Shown here one piece after another: positions 52,531 to 63,219 of a stretch of 64,000 bases of DNA. Below the pieces are notes generated by a model that saw only the letters and a list, made by a program, of their open reading frames with translations, ran no database searches and had not been told where the DNA came from. The DNA lies in assembly GCA_018340805.1 (NCBI GenBank), contig JACMZG010001914.1, forward strand, positions 30,776,899 to 30,840,898, in the 5' to 3' direction. The first letter of the stretch is position 1, and every line of letters starts with the position of its first letter. The translations under genes and the position numbers were made by a program. The DNA is from Microvelia longipes (taxonomy: Eukaryota; Arthropoda; Insecta; Hemiptera; Veliidae).

Positions 52531-52857
52531 AACGATGAAAAAATATTTAAATCTTTAAATGATTTAAGTGTTAGACTCCAACGTTAAATCTAGCCATCAG
52601 TCTTTTTTTTAATAAATCTTTTATTTTTCAATATTTACAATACATTTTTGTAACCTTTGTAACCTACAATTATTTTTGCAATTGCTGGATGTAATGTCTA
52701 AAAATCGACGATGATTTTACAAAATTAAAAGTATCTCCAGAAAGAGAAGTAGTTGGATCATACCAGCTTTAATGGTGGTTAGACAGTAAAAAGACTGCTT
52801 ATTAATTCAATATATAAATGGAAATATAAAAAAAATACAAAATCCTTTAAAGAACTT
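52531..52857. other. non-repeat sequence separating two parts of the 55-bp array
   Basis: AT-rich with no array motif and no recognisable gene. Confidence 0.5.
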
Positions 52858-52945
52858 TACCAACAGACGAACTTTTAGTTAACAAAATATTGAAGCCTAA
52901 TGAACAACTCTACAAACATACGAACTCACTCAGTAAAATAAAAAA
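52858..52945. repeat. outlying copies of the 55-bp repeat
   Basis: Contains ACAAAATATTGAAGCCTAAT and CATACGAACTCACTCAGTAA, matching the array at 52250-52530. Confidence 0.75.
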
Positions 52946-52949
52946 TAAG

Positions 52950-54765
52950 GAATCTTCTTGTATTTCTTTATACAAATTCTTCTTTTTTCGTCCTTCTTGG
53001 CAATTATAAAATGGCGGATAATTTCTGTATGTATTAAATTTATTCCTTTTAATTTCTTATTTCTTTTGCATTAAAGTTTCTTGAGATTTTTTTAAGCACT
53101 AGTAAGGTAAAAAGTTGTAACAATTTATAGCTCAATGAACCGAATATTTTTTCGATTAAAAATATTACAATATTTTTTACCTTCCATAAATACGGTAGTC
53201 ATTTAAATTAATTTTTCAAAAATTCAGACTTAATTTAACATTAATATATTTTTCAGATTCGTTATTGTTGTTTAAAAATTTAAAAACTTTAACAAGAATA
53301 AGTTTTGTGTACGGTAAATTAATTTGAAATTTGATTATAAGGTTTTATGAAAATATTATTCAGCATTGTTAGTCTTATTACTTTCTTAAAAATTATAATT
53401 ATTACCTATCGCGCTGTGATTATTGTACGCTTTTGAAGCGTAAAAACCATAAGTAAGTAAGTGTAAGTAAATTAGTATCCTGCTTCTTAAATATTGTTTT
53501 TTCCTAAAAAAAAATGATAGAACCTCTTTGCCTTGCCACCTTAATAAAATTTCTTGATTATAATCCTCTGTTCGTATGTGGTTTTGAACACATGAATAAT
53601 TCTTAATTTTGTTTTAAAACTTAGGCAGCTGCGTGTATTGTTAAATTGCGTCTCGCAATTTGATGAACTTCAGAGAAAAGCTGTGGAGTATAAGATAAAG
53701 AGTTAGAAACAAGTATCTTCATGGATAAAGTGACAAAAACAGATATTTGGTTAAAGTTAATCGTCAGACCTAGTGAAACGCAAAGCAGATTATGGAAAAC
53801 CGAGGATCCGATTGTCTCTTATCATCGCAAAAAGACAAAAATCTTATCTAGTCGAAGACTCATTGATGCTTAGAGGTGCAAGGAAAAATTCAAAAATCCT
53901 AAAGTACCTCCCTAATTTCTGTAACGTCCTGACAACGTATGAGATTTTATGAACATTTACCCTCTTATCTGGTTTAAGCTCTACTAAAAAAGTAAAGACC
54001 ATTGACATCAGTCAGCCGTTGGATCAATTTAGATAGGAACGGTCCCTTTAATTTGAACTGCTATAAATTTTAATATTAAAGGACAATAAAATTAACAAAA
54101 GACAAATCGATATCATCCCTTCGATGTTTTTTTAATAAATAAACACCGGGAGGGGGGGGGTGTCAAAGAAGTTAGTTTATTCTTGCTGAGATGAAAAGCT
54201 TTAAAAAGGCCTTCTTCAGTTAACCGGGCAACCGCATAGATTTATCTCTTCTTCCCTTTTTAAAAAAGCTCTAACTGATAACTAGAAAAAGTCTTTTGCC
54301 GTCTTAATACGTCGGAAAGAACTCGATGAAAAAAAGACAACAAAAAGTTTCGGAAAACGACTTCATTTCCGATGTTTTCATCTTGAAGTATCATTTCTTT
54401 TAAACTCACCCTTATTTTAAAACTCCTTAAAAACCTCAAGATTTTTTTTTCAGTAGCTACTACTACACCCCCTCGAAAAGTAGGAATTATTTCGACTAAC
54501 AAAAAATATCCCTACCTTGTTTTCTTCATTTACGGTTATAGATAACGTCAATCTTTAAAAAAACAACTTCTAAACAAGAGTTTAAGTTTTATAAAATACA
54601 AAACTTCGATAATTAATCAAAGCTTTGTTTCCTTCGTCGTTTTTATTAAATAAAAAAAATAAGTCCCTTTAAAAAAAAATATTTTCATAAAGAGTTGATC
54701 TCAAAAAGTGTCTTCTTGTCAAAACATCTTCCTGTGGAAGAAGTTTTTCCATTTTTTTAAACCTT
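52950..54765. other. gene-free intronic stretch
   Basis: AT-rich sequence. The - strand frame 54260-54502 has no recognised domain. Confidence 0.4.
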
Positions 54766-54767
54766 TT

Positions 54768-55168
54768 GTTTTAATATTTAGGTAAAACGAATTTATAGTT
54801 TTTCCTTTTGTTTTACCATTTAGATGAACAAATTTATCGTTTTTCCTTTTGTTGTATTATTTAGATAAAACAATATTTTGTTTTTCTTTTTGTTTTACTC
54901 TTTACATGAACAATTTTATTGTTTTATTAGTTATATAATACGAAATAATAGTTTTTCCTTTTGTTTACCTTTTAAATTAAGTATTGTTTTTCTCTTTGTT
55001 TTACTATTTAGATAAACAGTTTTATTGTTCTCCTTTTGTTGTATTATTATTTAGACGTAACAAATTTATTGTTTATCCTTTTGTTTTACTTTTTAATTGT
55101 TTTTCCTCATCATTTGATTTAATAGTTTGATAAAACAAATTTGCTGTATTTCCTTTTGTTTTTAAATT
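54768..55168. repeat. degenerate ~40-bp T-rich minisatellite
   Basis: GTTTTTCCTTTTGTTTTACC followed by ATTTAGATGAACAAATTTAT recurs with irregular spacing of about 35-61 bp, in roughly nine copies. Confidence 0.8.
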
Positions 55169-55394
55169 TTAATGCTAACTGTAACCAATATTGACTGTAA
55201 CCAACTCAAACAGCAGCTGCTGAGACCTAAATACAGAGACCTAATTTTCCATTGAAATTCCACTTGTGTCAATACCTTTGCATTAGACATACTTATCTTT
55301 ATATAGGCCAGTTAGTGAATAAGTTGTGAATGAAGAAGTAGTGATGGATATAAAGATGGGTAATGTGGAAAACAGCTTTCCCATTGGTTTGGAA

Positions 55395-55545
55395 AATGTG
55401 ATGGGGAAACCCATCCTACCCAATGGTATGACAGATAGACAATCATCTCAATAGACTTTATCAATTGAAATATAACACATTGAGATGGTTGTGCCTGCTT
55501 GCTGCATGATGCTACATAGTACCCAATGAGTATTGGGTAGAGAGG
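55395..55545. repeat. nested inverted repeat upstream of the ULD exon
   Basis: ACAATCATCTCAAT (about 55440) pairs with ATTGAGATGGTTGT (about 55478). CTACCCAATG (about 55417) pairs with TATTGGGTAG (about 55532), and CCCAATGAGTATTGGG is itself a hairpin. It may be a small fold-back element. Confidence 0.6.
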
Positions 55546-55655
55546 ACAGAACGTTCCTTAATAGACCTTATTTGAACTTTAGAAACTTCAAATTGTAAAC
55601 ACCATTCATTTTGGGAACCTCCTCTAATTGTTTTCTATATCTTTCTATGTTGCAG

Positions 55656-55853
55656 GAAAAAGCCTACCTGTCCACTGCATAGTAGAGGCGGTGTGGAGTG
55701 TTGAAGAGTGGGAGCGAGGATGGGGCAGACCTGGAAGTGGCATAGAAGCCGATTCTTATGTCATCATACCTATAAGCACTTCATTCACTGATCTCGTACC
55801 TGTTGCCCTATCCAGGCTTGGTTATTCCAGGGAGAATGCTGCGGCTGCTAAAG
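55656..55853 (+). CDS. dve: dve exon: first half of the ULD/CMP domain
   Basis: This 198-nt exon has phase 1 at both ends. Its acceptor is TTTCTATGTTGCAG and its donor AAG|GTAATT. The peptide opens KSLPVHCIVEAVWSVEEW, which matches the first strand of the SATB/Dve ULD (LPV-C-VE). It ends LVPVALSRLGYSRENAAAAK, which matches the family's helix ending in LGYS...AA.AKG. Between them lies a charged loop with ERGWGRPGSGIEAD, then a strand SYVIIPISTSF. By eye this loop is longer than in vertebrate SATB proteins. In SATB1 the ULD mediates oligomerisation and partner binding (established); a similar role for this protein is inferred. The reading frame stays open a few codons into the flanking introns on both sides, but the splice sites and homology set the boundaries. 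Confidence 0.87.
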
Positions 55854-57957
55854 GTAATTATTTAATAGTACATTGCTAAAACTATTTCGCTTAATAGGAG
55901 TATAAATGAGCCCTAGCTTTCAGGTACAATGGACCCATATACGAGGTCTAAGTACCTAGGAAATTATTTCCTCCGGAATTTAATTAAAAAAAGAGCCCTA
56001 GCTTGGAAATTCCTCTACTTCCAAGTCAAATTTCTTAATCCCTAGAAGTCACTTCTTTTCTCATTTCGGCTCATTTTAATTTATATATAGATTAGTTTGT
56101 TGGTCAAGAATAAATTTACTTCTTAGGCAATATTTTTTAAAATGCGTGAAATTCTGCGGTTATTTTCATGAAAGTTTTGGTCTTCCGGTAATGAAGGTAG
56201 ATAATGAATCTTGAGGTTTTATTTCTACATTGGGAAGGGGGCATCTTTTGGACAGTAGGACATCATGGATTTAGTTTCATTATTGCTTTTTGTTCATGAT
56301 GTTCCTTCATCTCTGAAAGTGCCTCCTGTAGTGGAAGCGAAACGTCAAATTTATTGTTGTATGTACGCTGTCATGACCAAAAGACCTTTACAATCTATGG
56401 ATAGAATCTAATTAAGCATCTGAGGTTTTGCTATGGAAAGATCAGTTTATAAATGGAATTTTTTAGTACTGCTCATTCTAAAATTGGAAAAGGAATCAAT
56501 CGTGTCTGAATCCAACTCTATATTTTTATATTTCTCTCTACTTAATAACATAAGAAGAAAATTTCTTAAAAATCATACATTCTCATTTTTGCGAAACGAA
56601 AAAATCATTGTTATAAGATAAGGCTGTTTCACGGTAATATAATCAAGTAACAAGAAAAACCCGTCATAAAATAGATGTTTAAAAAGTAACAAAAGACAGA
56701 GTTAATGTAACAGTAATCAGTGTCCTCCGCGATCATTGTTTAGTTTTTGGCTGTCCAAAAAAAGATTACTCGGTTCTAAAGTTACGCATGGTAAGCATCG
56801 AATGTCACACTCGATGTATTCATATCCGAAACGTTCCACGGGTTTTCCTTTTATAATTTTTAATATTTGTCATTTTCTTGCTCATGGGTATAATATCAGT
56901 CATTTTAAGACTTAACCGTGTTAAAGATGAGAATATATATTTTTATTCTAGTTGCGACAAGATTTGTTTTTTCATGCAAATCAACCGTTTTTAAACAGTC
57001 ATAATTGTTATAGACGTGACAAAAATCAGACTTATTGGGTAGAATACCCTTTAAGAACTAAAGAACAATTTAAAAGTAGTATGACATTGTGGGGTTTTCT
57101 TCGAAGGATCGCAAAGGATCATCCTAATCAATTGATGGTCCTATGTCAAATAAATTCATTGACGAAAGATCATTCCTACTCAATTAATGTTGCTTCGTCA
57201 AATAGATTAATATCAAAGGGTAATCCCAAGTCACTTAATGCTGCTTCGTGTAGATTCAATGACAAAGGGTCATTTTGGAGTTAATACTAATAAACTTGAA
57301 TTGACTGATTCTCAGTCAAGTCAAGTATCTAAGGATTTAACAACCTTTTAATTCTTTTCTCTCCGACTCTAAAGATAACAGATAACGTTGAAAGTCAGCT
57401 TAGTTTTTAGTAAATATATTCTGTGGATGTTTACTCTTCATCTGAGTCGATTGGGAAGTTTGTGAGAGAATTAATTCTCTATTGTGACGTTTAAAAATAA
57501 TTTTGAATTGATCACAACTGCATCAATTCGAATTTACAAAGGATATCTTCAAAAACTTTTACTGCCTGTTTGCAATTAAATAGATACTTAGCCTTTTGTT
57601 GGTACATTAATTTCAAGAATGCATTTGTTTTTGTTGTTTTAAAGTTAACGCTTTGGTTTGTAGTACGTTCTTTAAACTAGCCAAAAACACCGAGCAAATT
57701 TGATTGGTTCTAAATAGTTAGTTGTTTTAAATCAAATTCTTAGTGTGAATTCTGCGGACTTGATGATTCAGATCTATGTGAAACTAATGAGGGGTCATTA
57801 GGAAGAGGAATAAGCCCATCTAATCCTTATTTAAAAATGCAACGCTTCTATTTAACTATGTGCTCGACTCACCAATCCGTTCAACTAGATAGCAAACCTA
57901 AATAATATAATATTTCGCTTTGATGAACTAAGTGTTATATCTTTCTTTTGTTTCCAG
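55854..57957 (+). other. dve: dve intron, 2.1 kb
   Basis: GT-AG intron within the ULD. It contains an open frame at 56952-57284 preceded by an acceptor-like TTTTATTCTAG, whose second half runs through a 52-bp tandem repeat. The stretch 55854-57085 otherwise shows no recognisable gene. The 3' end has a good polypyrimidine tract before the CAG at 57955-57957. Confidence 0.75.
57090..57285. repeat. 52-bp tandem repeat, about 3.5 copies
   Basis: AAAGGATCATCCTAATCAAT, AAAGATCATTCCTACTCAAT, AAAGGGTAATCCCAAGTCAC and AAAGGGTCATTTTGG head successive copies ~50-52 bp apart. Each is followed by a GTCAAATAGATT-like segment. Confidence 0.82.
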
Positions 57958-58084
57958 GTTCTGTTGTTATAAAGAATTGGAAGCCGTTGACGTTTGACAA
58001 AATAGCCGAAAGTCCCCTCATGACAGTGGGGGATATACTTGGTGAATTATCTACTATAGCTACTTTGAGGATACAGATTTTTAG
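57958..58084 (+). CDS. dve: dve exon: second half of the ULD/CMP domain
   Basis: This 127-nt exon enters in phase 1 and leaves in phase 2. Its acceptor is CTTTTGTTTCCAG and its donor TAG|GTAAAT. The peptide begins GSVVIKNWKPLTF, continues DKIAESPLMTVGDILGEL, then STIATLRIQIFR. This corresponds to the family pattern G.I.V.KW.P, a D-x-T/M-V-x-D-x-L helix and a final V/A-T-L-(K/R)-I-Q-(L/I) strand, so the ULD fold is complete at this point. The ATLRIQI strand is the most recognisable part. The first codon (GGT) is split with the last base of the previous exon. Confidence 0.88.
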
Positions 58085-58620
58085 GTAAATTTTAATCTTC
58101 TATATAGGTTTTCAATAGGCCGTATCTAACTATGAAGTACAGTCAGAACTCAATACAAAATGCTTAGTTTTAATTATTATTGAAATAATAGTAATAATTA
58201 AATAGTTATATTATTACCTGTTATGGCAATGGATTAATTGTTATTGCGTGACATCGAAAATTGATATTAGAATTTGGTTAGCCTCTTTATGGCATGCGTT
58301 AAATATTTATTACCATCTGAAAGAAGTTGTTGGTTTCAATTACTGTTTATAACTAAATATCCGGATTAAAGAGCTTTAATATTTAGTTTTATTTAATATA
58401 CTTAAGTTTGATATCATCTTTGACTTCTTTAAAGATAAGAGTAATACCTTTAAGTTGTTGGTTTGAATTTTGTTTCGTATTGGGTGATAATGACTGTGTA
58501 TTATAAGGCTTTTAATGAGAAAATTAGCGTTCTATATTAATAAACACATTCTATAAACTTAAATTAATATGAGTTTCTTAAATTTAATTTCTAAATCTTA
58601 TTTTCATTATGTTTGTTCAG
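58085..58620 (+). other. dve: dve intron, 536 bp
   Basis: This short GT-AG intron starts GTAAAT and ends TTATGTTTGTTCAG. It includes a near-palindromic AT stretch around 58175-58200. No coding or RNA feature was seen. Confidence 0.8.
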
Positions 58621-58723
58621 AGCTAGACCCTCTGTGCTGACTGAAATGAAAGAAAAGCTGCTGAGGCTGCTGTTAGTGCAGAGTCATTCCCTTCTGGCTT
58701 CATCAGGCTGTCCTATCGGAGAG
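58621..58723 (+). CDS. dve: dve exon: helical segment closing the ULD
   Basis: This 103-nt exon uses its first base to complete an Arg codon and ends in phase 0. Its donor GAG|GTGAGT is near-perfect consensus. The peptide ARPSVLTEMKEKLLRLLLVQ is a predicted amphipathic helix. It is followed by SHSLLASSGCPIGE. Vertebrate SATB proteins have an equivalent helix and a Leu/Ala...Cys-Pro segment after the ULD strands, before the CUT-like region. The next expected exons (CUT-like domain, then homeodomain) are not recognisable in the remaining 5.3 kb, so the following intron must extend past the window. Confidence 0.82.
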
Positions 58724-60475
58724 GTGAGTCATGTACGTCAAGGCTTTATTACTTTCATGTTTTTTTAATGTGACTTATGTTGGATCTAGACAATCTTGAG
58801 TACAACAACTGATAATAGAGATGTTTGACTGGAGACAAATGCCTGCCAATCTCAAAAATTTAAATGAGATATTTTTATGAATATTGACGATTAAAACTTA
58901 CTTAGCACAATAAAATATAGCAATTACAAATATGTTACACTCTACGATCGAAATGTAAACATATTTTTTATTACGATTATTGAATCTTTGTTTAGTTTTT
59001 TTATAAATATTTTATTCGTAAGTTGTATAATTGTTATAATTACATATAATCAGTATAAATTTATTAAATAATTTTGTATTACAAATCATTGTAACAAAAA
59101 TAAGTATCATTTATGATAACACTTAGAGGGTTTTTAGTTTCCTAGGTTACAACCAAGGTTGTAACTGGTTATCAGACGCATAGAGATATCTTTACTAGAG
59201 AGGCCCTACTGATTTTTTTAAACATCGAAAGAGTAACCTGACCATCTTCGACTGTCAATTCAATCTAATAAACAGAACAAAATTACAATTACTAATCTAT
59301 GTGGTATAGTTAAAATACTAATCAGAACACAAACAATGTGCGGTAAGCCGAAAACGATTGATTTATTTTAACCTTAACTTACTCTTAGAAGAGGTTTCAA
59401 TGAGGCTACACAGAGCTCCTGAGAGCACCAAAATGACGTTTTAGGCCTCTCAATGTATTGAGATAGACTATAACCCCTCTAGTAATATATCTCCATGACC
59501 ATAAGAACTTCTTTGTTCTTATGGCTATGCACCAAAAGCCGACACCAATTAATTTATCTTAATTATCTTTGGGGGAGGCAATTTTTTAATATTTTTTTTT
59601 ATAGTACTAAAAGTAAGAAGAATTCTTCTCCGTGTCTCCTTAGCATTAAGGTTGTAGTTCTTATCATTACGTGTTACAAGTTTGAGTTCTTGTGGTTTAT
59701 CTAAAATCCTTTACTTAATTTACTTTTTAGTAGTTTTTAAAGCCGATCACTATTGAAAAATTAGACAGTTATAATAAAGTAAATTCTCCGCCAGAATAAA
59801 TAACATGGGCCGAAAACGATTTGATAACGGCCACATCTAAAGGCAGTTTATAATATAATTATTTATTGTTATTTACCTTTTTTAAAACCTAACATTCCTT
59901 GATAAAGTATAGCAGTCAACATCAGGGTTTCCTTCAAGGGTGGTACGGGGTGGGAGGGGGTGGGACCCCCCCCGGCAGGATAAATTAAATACAACCCTTC
60001 TCTGGGGGGAAAAATAGCCCTCTAATAAAAAACTGTGTCTCTTGCCATGACAATCTTGTTGAGATCAAAATTGTAATTCCCTTTTATTATTTTGGCAACT
60101 ATTACCCAAATATGTTAATTTTGTTACTACTTTTGGTAACTTTAAAAATTTAATAAATAAGTGAGTTGAGCTGTGGAGACAGCAACTACAGTAGTTGCTG
60201 TTTATTGTTATTCTGTAGTTGCCTAATTATAATGAATTTGATCTCGCAAGAGTAATTTTAAGAGATAGAGACCATTTTAAAAAAGTCTTGGACCATGTTT
60301 TCGCTTTATTTATGTAGGATTTATTGTTGGTGCATCTAAAAATGTTTCGTCATGCATATACCCACTCATGAATAGTATCTTTATTTTATTATTAAAAATT
60401 ATTATTGTTACTTATGGAAACTTTTAAATATGTTAAAAAAATACTTTGTACTTTTTTAATTGAGTATTTCCGAGT
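58724..60475 (+). other. start of a further dve intron; no gene seen
   Basis: AT-rich DNA follows the strong GTGAGT donor. An open frame at 59495-59704 has no recognisable protein features. G/C homopolymer runs near 59944-59975 belong to a degenerate repeat related, in inverse orientation, to the pair at 60484-60870. Confidence 0.5.
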
Positions 60476-60483
60476 AATTTTTG

Positions 60484-60870
60484 TTGCACACCACAATTTT
60501 ACAATTGTGTATACCCCCCCCCCCATAATTTTAAGAACCCCTCCCCGGTGAAGAACCTCTAAAAGAAACCCTAGTCAACATTCGAGTAAAACTTTTGGCT
60601 GCAATTCCACAATAGCATCCAAAGTTTTTCTCATTAGTTGCGTAATGTACTACTATTCCATGTACCACAATTTTACATTTGTGTATACCGCCCATATTGT
60701 TAAGGACCCCCCCCCCCGTGAAGAACCTCTGAATGAAACCCTGGTCAACATTCGAGTAAAACGTTTTTGGATTGCTCGAGTGGTGTTACAACTTTTGCTT
60801 GACTCGGGCTGTAATTCCACAATCGCATCCAAAGTTTTTCTCATTAGTATCGTAATGTATTACTATTCTT
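60484..60870. repeat. tandem duplication of a ~180-205 bp unit
   Basis: Both copies contain CCACAATTTTACA, TTGTGTATACC plus a C homopolymer, GTGAAGAACCTCT, GTCAACATTCGAGTAAAACG and GCATCCAAAGTTTTTCTCAT. Copy 2 carries ~35 extra bases around 60775-60805. An inverted partial copy (CATCAGGGTTTCC) lies near 59921. Frames on both strands run through it. Confidence 0.85.
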
Positions 60871-60894
60871 TACTTGTGGAGAATAATTAAAAGA

Positions 60895-61650
60895 GATATT
60901 TTTAAGTCATAGCTTACCTTTTCTTGATTAAACAAAAAAGTACATTTATTAAAAAATGATCTGATAATAAAGGTAAAAAGTGATAAAAAATTTAAATTTC
61001 CCGCAAAAACCTGCATCACAAAAGGAAAAACAACCATTAGTCTCTTAACTTAATAATCATTCATCAACTAAACAGCCAAAATAATACGACTACTCTTTAA
61101 ATCTTAAATTATACCTGTTTTTGAAACATTTAGAATTAGAAAAGTTTCACATTTTTTTGTCTTTTCATGAACATTAAAATTATTGCATTTTTCACCAATG
61201 ATTAATGAAAACTCAGTTTAAAGAGGAAAACTCCATAATAAGATAATTCTTTTGAAAATGTTTGTCAAAGTTTTTCTGTCTTTCTCGTTAACATTTTCTA
61301 AATGCGGTTTTATATCATGAAATTATTCTTAAATTATTACAGTTTGAGAATTAAAAACATTTAAAATGGATTAAAATAAGAGATAGAGGGGAAGATGATT
61401 TAAGTTTAAATAATGGTAAAAATGCTTTTATTTAAAGTCACTTAAATAATTCGGTTTAATTTTACTGTTTAGGGTTTTAGTAAATGGATTATTTAAGAAT
61501 TTATTTATGTATTCTATTATTTTATTTAGTGCAATAAATATAACTAGGAATGAGTTTTAACTTTTCACAGCTCCTTATTATACTTTATTACTATAAAGTA
61601 TTTCCATATTTTTAAGTCCAGTGTCTGAGAATAATCTAATTGAAATAACT
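60895..61650. other. gene-free stretch
   Basis: AT-rich sequence with no supported feature. Confidence 0.4.
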
Positions 61651-61654
61651 TTTT

Positions 61655-61955
61655 TCTCTCCAGCTCCGTAGCTGAAATATTTGGTATAACTTCGCTCTCT
61701 CCAGCTCTGTAGTTGAAATATTTGGTATAACTTCGCTCTCTCCAGCTCTGTAGTTGAAATATTTGGTATAACTTCGCTCTCTCCAGCTCTGTAGTTGAAA
61801 TATCTGATATAAATGTGGAGCTGTAAAAATCGGCCATTAAACGGCCGCTTATTGTAATTTGTTAAAATAAATAAATAATTCGCCCTCCCCAGCTTTGTAG
61901 ATGACATATTTGTTATAACTTCGCCCTTTCCAGCACTGAGGATGACCAATTCATG
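61655..61955. repeat. 41-bp tandem repeat
   Basis: The unit GCTCTGTAGTTGAAATATTT followed by GGTATAACTTCGCTCTCTCCA repeats with GGTATA at 61683, 61724 and 61765, an exact 41-bp period. Degenerate outlying copies lie at 61880-61950. Because 41 is not a multiple of three, the repeated peptide blocks on the - strand shift frame and are not a real protein. Confidence 0.94.
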
Positions 61956-63020
61956 GCTGAAACCTGGTTTACTTCATATTCAACGATTTAAGCGTCACAT
62001 TAAAATTATTCTTCTAAAAATTAATTATTCTTCTTAAAACTGGAAGGAAGATGAATAAATTAAAAATTAAAAAAATGTTTTATTTAATGTTTAATCACAT
62101 TAAAATATTTTAAAAGATAAAAAAAGTCATCTTTAAAAGCCAATGTGACAAGTTGACTAAATTATATACTTGTTGTTCTCAACTTTTATAATCTTTTAAA
62201 AGAGAGGATTTTATATCTCAGTGTAAATAGTAGCTACCGGAATTATATTTTATTCTTAATTTTTATAATTCTTTTTGAAGATTTATTTAATTTAAGCTTT
62301 ATCTCTTTATTTTTTTAGGTTTTTCAAATTCTAATGCAAACCAAATGTAAAATAATATTTAAGTGTATAAATTATTTTTTGACAAATTATTTCATAAAAT
62401 TTAGTAAATAATGAAAATTTATGATTTTAAATATTCAAATGGATGTCTAGCCAAAAAAGTTTATCTCGTAATAAAATACCTAAATTAGTTTAAGAATACA
62501 GTAAAAATTTTGCACTAATAAGATTTGTGGGTTTTAAACGGATCTTATTTTAAATTGCGCTAATATTTAGATGATTTCGCTTTATTATCTTTTATCTCCA
62601 GACGATGTATAATGTGAAGTTTATTCTCTAGTTTTCCGAGAGTAAAAAGTGTTTCCTATAATTAGGATTAGAGCCCTCAAATATTATAGGAGGAGGTATT
62701 TATCTTTTTTGGGGGTCTCGGTATCCTATCCATTTATAAGGGGGGCTGATCAATTTTTAACTTTTTTAACAAGTAGGCAGCACCCCTAAAAATGAGTTCA
62801 ATCCGTTCAAGTTTGAAAAAATTGTTTGGAATAAAATTTTATAAGGGCAATGCGCAGTAATTCATAAGAAGGGCATGACCAAAAAAATAACGTGATAAGG
62901 CAAACGAAGTTGTTTTGACCAATAAGAAAAGTTCAATATATTTAGTGAAGGGGCAACACCCCCAAAGAGGAGGGATCCTGGTCTAAAATTTTTTAAATAT
63001 TATTGTAAAATAATATTGTA
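61956..63020. other. gene-free stretch
   Basis: AT-rich sequence with no supported feature. Confidence 0.4.
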
Positions 63021-63023
63021 TGC

Positions 63024-63215
63024 ACCTTGGGAGTAAAATGCTATTTTATCCCTCCCAATAATTACCTTAGTCGGCTCCGCATTAATAGTTATTAGTCATA
63101 ACTCCCTCTGCTTTGCCTCGAAAGTTAAACACATAAATTCCTTAGTTCGCCTCGGGAGTCAATTGCTATGGTATAAAACACACTTATATCGCCTCACTTG
63201 TAATTCAACAGCATT
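63024..63215. repeat. imperfect short repeats with CCTCGGGAGT motif
   Basis: CCTTGGGAGTAAAATGCTAT and CCTCGGGAGTCAATTGCTAT lie ~125 bp apart. TTAGTCGGCTCC and TTAGTTCGCCTC segments are also related. Possibly a diverged tandem unit. Confidence 0.5.
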
Positions 63216-63219
63216 TCTG

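Noticed and set aside
60645..60890. + strand frame containing LLLDSGCNSTIA, reminiscent of a retroviral-type aspartic protease LLDSG motif
   Set aside because: Only one short motif, no flanking protease or polymerase sequence, and the frame lies in a duplicated non-coding unit; most likely chance.
61565..61949. Two - strand frames with a repeated RAGESEVIPN-like peptide
   Set aside because: Generated by the 41-bp tandem repeat, which shifts frame each unit; no other protein features.
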